From NCBI GenBank assembly GCA_049670505.1, contig JBATTK010000071.1, positions 1-5,486 of the forward strand: a DNA stretch of 5,486 nucleotides, in the 5' to 3' direction. The notes under the pieces were generated by a model. The model worked only from the letters and a program-made list of their open reading frames with translations. It was not told the origin of the DNA and did not search any database. Made by a program: the position numbers and the translations under genes. This DNA comes from JBATTK01 sp049670505 (GTDB lineage Bacteria > Bacteroidota > Bacteroidia > Flavobacteriales > Flavobacteriaceae). Positions 1 to 4,865 of the stretch are shown one piece after another (positions within the stretch are counted from its first letter, which is position 1; each line of letters starts with the position of its first letter).

Positions 1-118
1 AAATTCCAATCACACATTTCAAAACAGTCTCTAGGTCTATTTCATAAAGATAAAGAACATATTAGCACCTAAAACCATATAAATTGTTATTTTTAAACCT
101 AGACTAAAACCTGATAAA

Positions 119-1657
119 ATGAAAAAAACTCTAGGTCTCGTAGCCTTCTCCATTTTTCTTTATATACTACCTAACCATGCCCAAATGAAGGATGTTCCCT
201 TGGAGCACAAAAAAATGGATCCTGTCCATATGAGGGTCTTGCCTATAGATACAAATGTTGTTACCCAACATAGTGTTACCATAAACGGGGCGGCATTTAC
301 TTACACGGCAAAAACAGGGACGCAGCCGGTCTGGGATGAAATGGGCAGCCCTATCGCTTCCTTACACTATACCTATTATATGCGCAACAACATAAAAGAT
401 CGCGCGAGTAGGCCTTTATTGATTTCCTTTAACGGAGGGCCCGGTTCCGGTTCGGTTTGGATGCACTTGGCCTATACGGGGCCTCGTATCTTAAAAATTG
501 ATGATGAAGGGTATCCTGTACAACCCTATGGCGTAAGGGAAAACCCATATTCTATATTGGACGTGGCGGATATAGTTTACGTAAATCCGGCCAATACCGG
601 ATATTCACGTACCATTCCGGCAAGTGGAAAAGATATAGACCGAAGCAAGTTCTTCGGCATTAATGCAGATATCAAATACTTGGCAGAATGGCTCAATACC
701 TTTGTAACCCGAAATAACCGCTGGCGTTCCCCTAAATATATTATTGGCGAAAGCTACGGCGGTACCCGTGTTTCCGGTTTGGCATTGGAGCTACAGAATC
801 AACAATGGATGTATTTAAACGGGGTGATATTGGTATCGCCTGCAGATTACAAAATAATTAGGAATGATGGACCGGTAGCTTTGGCATTAAACCTCCCCTA
901 TTTTACGGCAGCGGCCTGGTATCAGAAAGCATTACCCGCAGAACTACAACAAAAAGATCTTTTGGAAATACTCCCGGAATCGGAAGCCTATACGATCAAT
1001 ACTTTGATTCCCGCGCTTAGCAAAGGAGGTTTTATTAAAGAAGGGGAAAAAAATGAAGTGGCAAAAAAAATGGCCTATTATTCAGGTCTAACGGAAAAAG
1101 AAATTTTACAACACAATTTAGCGGTGCCCACCTCCTATTTTTGGAAAGCATTATTGCGTGATAGAAGCGGATTTAATATCGGCCGTTTGGATAGTCGCTA
1201 TTTAGGTATCGACCGACAACTTTCGGGTGATTCCCCGGATTATAGTGCGGAGCTTACCTCATGGCTGCACAGTTTTACTCCGGCCATTAATTATTATCTC
1301 CAAGAGGAACTGAAGTTTAGGACAGATATTAAATACAATATGTTCGGCCCTGTGCGCCCGTGGGACAATACGGATGATAATACCCGTGATAATCTCCGCC
1401 AGGCCATGGCCCAAAACCCATATTTAAACGTGATGTTCCAATCCGGGTATTATGATGGGGCCACCACTTATTTTAATGCCAAATATACCATGTGGCAGAT
1501 AGATCCCAGCGGACGCCTACAAGACCGTTTTAGTTTTAAGGGCTATAGGAGCGGACATATGATGTACCTGCGAAGGGAAGATTTGCAAAATGCCAATAAC
1601 GATATTCGGGATTTTATTAGCCGTACCATGGCAAACGGGAAGTCGGCCAAGTATTGA
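119..1657 (+). CDS. Secreted S10-family serine carboxypeptidase
   Basis: Alpha/beta-hydrolase of peptidase family S10, expected to remove C-terminal residues from peptides in the periplasm or outside the cell. The 512-aa length fits bacterial S10 proteins. A Sec signal peptide covers residues 1-21 (MKK, then a hydrophobic core, with likely cleavage after NHA before Gln22). The oxyanion-region motif NGGPGSGS is at residues 105-112. The nucleophile elbow GESYGG is at 210-215 with Ser212. The acid is most likely Asp446 in GYYDGATTYF, and the base is His480 in YRSGHMMYL, so the triad is complete. The ATG at 119 is supported by the signal peptide directly behind it and by an A-rich TAAAA element at 105-109, a common flavobacterial substitute for a Shine-Dalgarno site. 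The gene stands apart from the downstream set: a structured repeat begins 4 bases after its stop and could affect 3'-end formation. Substrate is unknown. Family assignment is very secure. Confidence 0.95.
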   Translation: MKKTLGLVAFSIFLYILPNHAQMKDVPLEHKKMDPVHMRVLPIDTNVVTQHSVTINGAAFTYTAKTGTQPVWDEMGSPIASLHYTYYMRNNIKDRASRPLLISFNGGPGSGSVWMHLAYTGPRILKIDDEGYPVQPYGVRENPYSILDVADIVYVNPANTGYSRTIPASGKDIDRSKFFGINADIKYLAEWLNTFVTRNNRWRSPKYIIGESYGGTRVSGLALELQNQQWMYLNGVILVSPADYKIIRNDGPVALALNLPYFTAAAWYQKALPAELQQKDLLEILPESEAYTINTLIPALSKGGFIKEGEKNEVAKKMAYYSGLTEKEILQHNLAVPTSYFWKALLRDRSGFNIGRLDSRYLGIDRQLSGDSPDYSAELTSWLHSFTPAINYYLQEELKFRTDIKYNMFGPVRPWDNTDDNTRDNLRQAMAQNPYLNVMFQSGYYDGATTYFNAKYTMWQIDPSGRLQDRFSFKGYRSGHMMYLRREDLQNANNDIRDFISRTMANGKSAKY

Positions 1658-1661
1658 AAAA

Positions 1662-1747
1662 TGCCATCGGTATGATCGTCGGATAGTCACTAGGCCGCCG
1701 AATAGGGTCATTGAGTGATTTCCGTATGGAAATCGTATCGAAATGAC
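1662..1747 (+). repeat. Cloverleaf repeat, copy 1 (86 bp, upstream of the GIY-YIG gene)
   Basis: This copy aligns without gaps to 2051-2136 (offset 389). Positions 1698-1748 are identical to 2087-2137 (51 bp), while the first 30 bases match at only 20 positions. Predicted stems are: closing stem 1666-1673 with 1735-1742, weakened by two G-T wobbles and one mismatch; left hairpin 1674-1679 with 1683-1688, partly decayed; middle stem 1689-1693 with 1712-1716, partly decayed; right hairpin 1717-1723 with 1728-1734, perfect with loop gtat. It starts 4 bases after the S10 stop and ends 10 bases before the GIY-YIG start, so it would form the leader of that gene's mRNA. It lacks a T-run, so it is not a typical intrinsic terminator. 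Confidence 0.92.
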
Positions 1748-1757
1748 AGAATGATTT

Positions 1758-2045
1758 ATGAACGGATATGTTTACATATTAAAATGTTCCGACGGAAGTT
1801 ATTATACTGGTAGTACAAAGGATTTGGTACTAAGGTTAAATGAACATCAAGAGGGAAAAGGTGCAAATCATACTAAGAAACGATTACCAGTAAAGCTAGT
1901 ATATGTAGAAGAGTATCAAAGAATAGATGAAGCTTTTTACAGAGAAAAGCAAATACAAGGTTGGAGCAGAATTAAGAAAGACGCATTGATTGAAGGAAAG
2001 CATAATAGATTGCCTATGCTCTCCAAAAAATTGTTCGATATTTGA
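1758..2045 (+). CDS. Small GIY-YIG nuclease (UPF0213/SLX1-like)
   Basis: Single-domain GIY-YIG endonuclease of 95 aa, the normal size for stand-alone members. The GIY motif appears as VYI (Tyr6) within YVYIL, and the YIG motif as YTG (Tyr16-Gly18). Arg26 in LRLNEH, His30, and Glu63 in the REKQIQGW helix match the conserved catalytic and metal-binding positions, so the enzyme should be active. It has no signal peptide and no separate DNA-binding domain, so it should act in the cytoplasm on DNA. Related families (UvrC N-terminus, SLX1, homing nucleases) nick or cut DNA, and SLX1 acts on branched structures. The true substrate here is unknown. The ATG at 1758 is the only sensible start because an in-frame TGA lies two codons upstream and the VYI motif starts at residue 5. 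No Shine-Dalgarno is seen. It is flanked by the direct repeats and is clearly lower in GC than its neighbours, consistent with transfer. Confidence 0.93.
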   Translation: MNGYVYILKCSDGSYYTGSTKDLVLRLNEHQEGKGANHTKKRLPVKLVYVEEYQRIDEAFYREKQIQGWSRIKKDALIEGKHNRLPMLSKKLFDI

Positions 2046-2050
2046 CTATG

Positions 2051-2136
2051 TGGCTTCGATACGATTGCAGGGCAATCACTCAGCCACCGAATAGGGTCAT
2101 TGAGTGATTTCCGTATGGAAATCGTATCGAAATGAC
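2051..2136 (+). repeat. Cloverleaf repeat, copy 2 (86 bp, best-preserved four-way fold)
   Basis: It begins 5 bases after the GIY-YIG stop and points the same way as copy 1. All of 2055-2131 can be assigned to a four-way junction with no unpaired base between arms. The closing stem is 2055-2062 (ttcgatac) with 2124-2131 (gtatcgaa), 8 bp perfect. The left hairpin is 2063-2068 (gattgc) with 2072-2077 (gcaatc), 6 bp, 3-base loop. The middle arm is 2078-2082 (actca) with 2101-2105 (tgagt), with a possible apical acc/ggt pairing at 2086-2088 and 2095-2097. The right hairpin is 2106-2112 (gatttcc) with 2117-2123 (ggaaatc), 7 bp, loop gtat. An alternative fold extends the outer stem to 12 bp (2055-2066 with 2120-2131) and the middle stem to 9 bp (2074-2082 with 2101-2109). 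Confidence 0.93.
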
Positions 2137-2180
2137 ATATCAGAACGAATACAACAAAAATGGGAAGATTACCACAACAG

Positions 2181-2239
2181 TGCCTTCGGTACGATCGTCG
2201 GGCGATCACTCTGATACCCAGCGGGTCATTAGGTGATTT
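2181..2239 (+). repeat. Cloverleaf repeat, copy 3 (degenerate, right end missing)
   Basis: The first 30 bases match copies 1 and 2 at 24 of 30 positions each. Similarity continues through the gggtcatt block (2223-2230) and a gtgattt remnant, then stops. The right hairpin and the 3' strand of the closing stem are absent. The left hairpin is kept with a compensating change: gatcgt (2193-2198) with gcgatc (2202-2207), where copy 2 has gattgc with gcaatc. The apex of the middle arm has become accc (2216-2219) with gggt (2223-2226). It is separated from copy 2 by 44 bases with no recognisable feature, and the truncated end lies about 40 bp before the next gene's start, so the gene's promoter region may have been affected. 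Confidence 0.8.
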
Positions 2240-2281
2240 TTGAGTAGAACTATATCAATATAATACACTAATATAAATACA

Positions 2282-2869
2282 ATGAAAACAAAAGGAATCA
2301 TTTTAGTAATTGGCATGATGCTGCTGATGGGGTCGGGCTATGGTCAGGATATCCCATCCAAAGAATGGCAGATAAAGACCGCGGTTATGGCCGCACCGGA
2401 AGAATACAGGGATGGAGCCAAAGTGTACGGCTATGATCCGGAAGGAAAATTTGTAACGCTAAGAGAAGGTACCAACGCTTATGTGTGTTTGGCGGACGAC
2501 CCAAAAAAAGAGGGATTTTCATCCGCGGCCTATCACAAGGACTTGGACGAATTTATGGCACGTGGCAGAGCGTTAAAAGCCGATGGTAAGGAATTTCAAG
2601 AAATTTTCGATATCCGAGAGGCAGAAGTTAAATCTGGGAAACTTAAAATCCCCGACAAGTCTACACTATGCGTTTTTTCGGGGACAGTAAACGCGGAAAA
2701 CCTTGAAATTGAAAATCCTTACGTTCGATATGTCTTTTATATGCCATATGCCACCGGAACGTCCACAGGATTACCTACTAAACCTATGCCACCGGGGCAC
2801 GCATGGTTAATGGATGCCGGCACATATAGAGCACATATCATGATCACCCCACCAAAAAAGGAAAATTAG
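2282..2869 (+). CDS. Exported protein of unknown function, 195 aa
   Basis: I do not recognise a named family. The N-terminus is a clear Sec signal peptide (MKTK, hydrophobic core 6-16, likely cleavage after GYG before Gln22). The mature part of about 174 aa has no transmembrane segment and no lipobox. Visible features are a charged, probably helical middle (about residues 80-120: DLDEFMARGRALKADG and following) and a conserved-looking C-terminal stretch with PMPPGHAWLMDAGTYRAHIM near 167-187. There are three cysteines, one in the region VCLAD and one in LCVFS being the notable ones if the residue in the signal region is absent; a disulfide is possible but unproven. The start is set by the signal peptide; the leader is A/T-rich (2243-2281) with a TATAAT-like stretch at 2259-2264 but no convincing flavobacterial TAnnTTTG box. 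It may be the first gene of the downstream set. Likely periplasmic or secreted. Confidence 0.8.
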   Translation: MKTKGIILVIGMMLLMGSGYGQDIPSKEWQIKTAVMAAPEEYRDGAKVYGYDPEGKFVTLREGTNAYVCLADDPKKEGFSSAAYHKDLDEFMARGRALKADGKEFQEIFDIREAEVKSGKLKIPDKSTLCVFSGTVNAENLEIENPYVRYVFYMPYATGTSTGLPTKPMPPGHAWLMDAGTYRAHIMITPPKKEN

Positions 2870-2936
2870 AAATTTGGTAAGGGTGAGTCGTAGGGGAATT
2901 AAAAACATCAAATCGTATAATGGAGTAACTTTGAAG

Positions 2937-4133
2937 ATGAAAAAAATTGCATTCGGACTATTGCTTATGCTATGTTGCGTTGATGCCCATGCGAAAAACC
3001 CCTTGACTTTTAATTTTGATGCTATTACTGTGGACACACAAAAAGATCATAGATTCCTAAAAGCAATCACGCCAAGAAAGAGCATCGACAATCCCCTTCG
3101 AATAGGAGTAATTGGTCTTGTACACACCCATGTACATTGGATATTGGGCAGAGAAAAAATTGGGGACATAACTATCGTAGGGATCGTTGAACCCAATAGG
3201 GAATTGGCCAAAAAATACAGTGTGCAACATGGCTATTCCATGGATATTGTGTTCAACACCATGGAAGAGATGGTAGCGGCCACCCGACCCGAAGCGGTCA
3301 CCGCGTTCAATACCATATATGGGCATCTGGAAGTGGTGGAATTCTGTGCTCCAAAGGGCATCCATGTGATGGTAGAAAAACCCTTGGCCGTTAATCTAGG
3401 ACATGCCAAAAAAATGATAGCATTGGCCCAAAAGCACAATATCCACTTGCTCACCAATTATGAAACTTCCTGGTACGGTAGTAGTTACAAGGCCTACGAC
3501 TTGGCCATTACGGAACAAAAAGTTGGGGACCTTCGCCGTATAGTCTTTCATACAGGTCATCCCGGACCCATAGAAATTGGTTGTAACCCGGAGTTTTTGG
3601 AATGGCTAATTGATCCGGATTTGAACGGTGGCGGTGCACTAACGGATTTTGGCTGTTATGGGGCCAATTTGGCAACTTGGTTTATGCAAGGTGAAGTGCC
3701 CGAAAAAATCTATTGTACTACGCAACAATTAAAACCAGAATTATATCCCGAGGTAGAGGATGATGCTATCCTAATTATCAGTTACCCAAAGGTGCAGGTA
3801 ATTATACAAGCTTCATGGAACTGGTCACATAACAGAAAGGATATGGAACTTTATGGCACTACCGGCTATGTAATCTGTAAAAATGGAACAGACATGGAGG
3901 TTATGGAAAAGGAGACTGATGGACCTTATGCATTGGAGGCCCCTTCCCTTTTACAGGGCATCCATGATCCATTTGCACTCTTGCAGAAAGTAGTGAAAGA
4001 CAATTATGAACTTCCCCGCTTTGATGTATCCTCTATAGAAAACAATATGATCGTGATACAAATTTTGGAAGCTGCCAAACATTCGGCCAAAAATGGGGAA
4101 ACTGTAATTTGGAACGATTTTTTCAAAGATTGA
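2937..4133 (+). CDS. Exported Gfo/Idh/MocA-family oxidoreductase
   Basis: Predicted NAD(P)-dependent sugar or polyol oxidoreductase, 398 aa, with an N-terminal Rossmann domain and a C-terminal alpha/beta domain. The dinucleotide motif GVIGLVH is at residues 57-63, with His in place of the third Gly of GxGxxG. The EKPLA signature is at 147-151 with catalytic Lys148. The GGGALTDFGCYG stretch places Asp237 and Tyr241 in the positions used by glucose-fructose-oxidoreductase-type members, which have Tyr where many relatives have His. Residues 1-19 are a Sec-type signal peptide ending AHA; no twin-arginine motif follows the chosen start. I start at ATG 2937 because the hydrophobic core follows at once; the open frame extends upstream to a TTG at 2874, but that would bury the signal. 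A weak ggag lies at 2922-2925. A 67-bp gap precedes it and 50 bp follow. The substrate is unknown. Confidence 0.9.
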   Translation: MKKIAFGLLLMLCCVDAHAKNPLTFNFDAITVDTQKDHRFLKAITPRKSIDNPLRIGVIGLVHTHVHWILGREKIGDITIVGIVEPNRELAKKYSVQHGYSMDIVFNTMEEMVAATRPEAVTAFNTIYGHLEVVEFCAPKGIHVMVEKPLAVNLGHAKKMIALAQKHNIHLLTNYETSWYGSSYKAYDLAITEQKVGDLRRIVFHTGHPGPIEIGCNPEFLEWLIDPDLNGGGALTDFGCYGANLATWFMQGEVPEKIYCTTQQLKPELYPEVEDDAILIISYPKVQVIIQASWNWSHNRKDMELYGTTGYVICKNGTDMEVMEKETDGPYALEAPSLLQGIHDPFALLQKVVKDNYELPRFDVSSIENNMIVIQILEAAKHSAKNGETVIWNDFFKD

Positions 4134-4183
4134 TATCAAAATATACCAATGAAAACGAAACACGTCAAAAAAATATAGCAAAG

Positions 4184-4861
4184 ATGAAACTAATTGGACT
4201 ATATCTTTTACTATTCGCTATGATAGGTACTATTCAGGCCCAAGATTGGGCCAATTTACAGCAGTTTAGAGCAGATAATTCTAAAATTGGTCCGCCTAAA
4301 GAGCGTGAGGACAGGGTGGTATTTATGGGAAATTCCATCACTATAGGTTGGCAACAAGTCCACCCAGAGTATTTTGAGGGGAAACCCTATATTAATAGAG
4401 GTATCAGCGGACAGACTACCCCGCAAATGCTACTTAGGTTCCGGCAAGATGTCATAGCCTTGCAACCCAAAGTGGTAGTACTATTGGCAGGCACCAATGA
4501 TATAGCCGGCAATACGGGGCCCATGACTCTGGAAGATATATTGAACAATATTATATCCATGGTAGAGTTGGCGGAAACCAATGGCATCCGTGTTATTATT
4601 TCCTCTGTACTTCCGGCCTATGATTATCCATGGCGACCAGGGAAAAAGCCCAATGAGAAAATCCCGGCATTAAACAAAATGCTTAAATCCTATGCAGATA
4701 AAAAAGGAATAGTCTATCTAGACTATTTTTCGGTCATGGCCGACGAACGGAACGGATTGCCCAAAAAATATGCAGAAGATGAAGTGCATCCTACAAAAGA
4801 AGGGTATTTAGTGATGGAACCTCTTGCCGAAGCGGCAATTTTGAAAGCTTTAAACCAATAA
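4184..4861 (+). CDS. Exported SGNH/GDSL-family hydrolase (probable esterase)
   Basis: SGNH-fold hydrolase of 225 aa, probably a carbohydrate or lipid acyl esterase in the periplasm. A signal peptide covers residues 1-19 (IQA, then Gln20). Block I is FMGNSIT with nucleophile Ser51; the usual GDS is GNS here, a variant I recall in many Bacteroidota members. Block II is INRGISGQT with Gly73, block III is AGTNDI with Asn105, and block V is DEVHP with Asp199 and His202. All four SGNH positions (S, G, N, H) are therefore present. The start at 4184 is chosen for the signal peptide; the frame is open upstream to 4109, inside the previous gene, but that extension has no signal features. It lies 50 bp after the oxidoreductase and 4 bp before the PD40 gene, suggesting co-transcription. 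An acetyl esterase acting on glycans is the likeliest role, but that is inference. Confidence 0.92.
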   Translation: MKLIGLYLLLFAMIGTIQAQDWANLQQFRADNSKIGPPKEREDRVVFMGNSITIGWQQVHPEYFEGKPYINRGISGQTTPQMLLRFRQDVIALQPKVVVLLAGTNDIAGNTGPMTLEDILNNIISMVELAETNGIRVIISSVLPAYDYPWRPGKKPNEKIPALNKMLKSYADKKGIVYLDYFSVMADERNGLPKKYAEDEVHPTKEGYLVMEPLAEAAILKALNQ

Positions 4862-4865
4862 TGGG

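Larger units (their letters stand above)
1662..2136 (+). mobile_element. Candidate GIY-YIG/palindrome unit: repeat, nuclease gene, repeat
   Basis: Two 86-bp direct repeats closely flank a single 95-aa GIY-YIG gene, leaving only 10 bp on the left and 5 bp on the right. The total is 475 bp. Seen directly: the repeat-gene-repeat arrangement, a third degenerate repeat copy downstream, and low GC in the gene (95 of 288 bases by hand count, about 33%). Inferred: that the whole is, or was, a mobilisable or self-amplifying unit. There is no transposase, no terminal inverted repeat of insertion-sequence type, and I see no convincing target-site duplication. My recollection, not checked here, is that Bacteroidota genomes commonly carry dispersed palindromes ending in a GTCATTTCGA-like motif near small GIY-YIG genes. 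The end of this repeat (cgaaatgac) is the complement of that motif. A chance insertion of a gene between two pre-existing repeats is the main alternative. Confidence 0.5.

Noticed and set aside
1662..1747. Copy 1 as an intrinsic terminator of the S10 gene.
   Set aside because: Stable pairing is present but no run of T follows, and the same sequence is repeated after the GIY-YIG gene. It may still influence transcript ends.
2051..2136. The cloverleaf as a tRNA gene.
   Set aside because: Arm lengths and loops are wrong: no TTC-type T loop, no anticodon loop of seven, and a 3-base left loop. The likeness is only in overall shape.
1937..2209. A minus-strand open frame of about 90 codons across the GIY-YIG 3' end and copy 2.
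   Set aside because: It runs through the repeat and antisense to a well-supported gene, with no recognisable domain. The other minus-strand frames (for example 1517-1711, 3057-3365, 3951-4181) are likewise shadows of + strand genes.
2259..2264. TATAAT as a promoter for the 2282 gene.
   Set aside because: Bacteroidota primary sigma factor prefers a TAnnTTTG box with an upstream TTG, which is not seen at proper spacing; TATAAT is expected by chance in such A/T-rich sequence.
2874..2936. Upstream extension of the oxidoreductase frame from a TTG, encoding an SRRGIK stretch resembling a Tat motif.
   Set aside because: The hydrophobic core would begin about 16 residues after the arginines, too far for a Tat signal. 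ATG 2937 gives a normal signal peptide directly.
4109..4183. Upstream extension of the SGNH frame overlapping the oxidoreductase gene.
   Set aside because: It adds a polar stretch ahead of a complete signal peptide starting at 4184; it is simply open frame.
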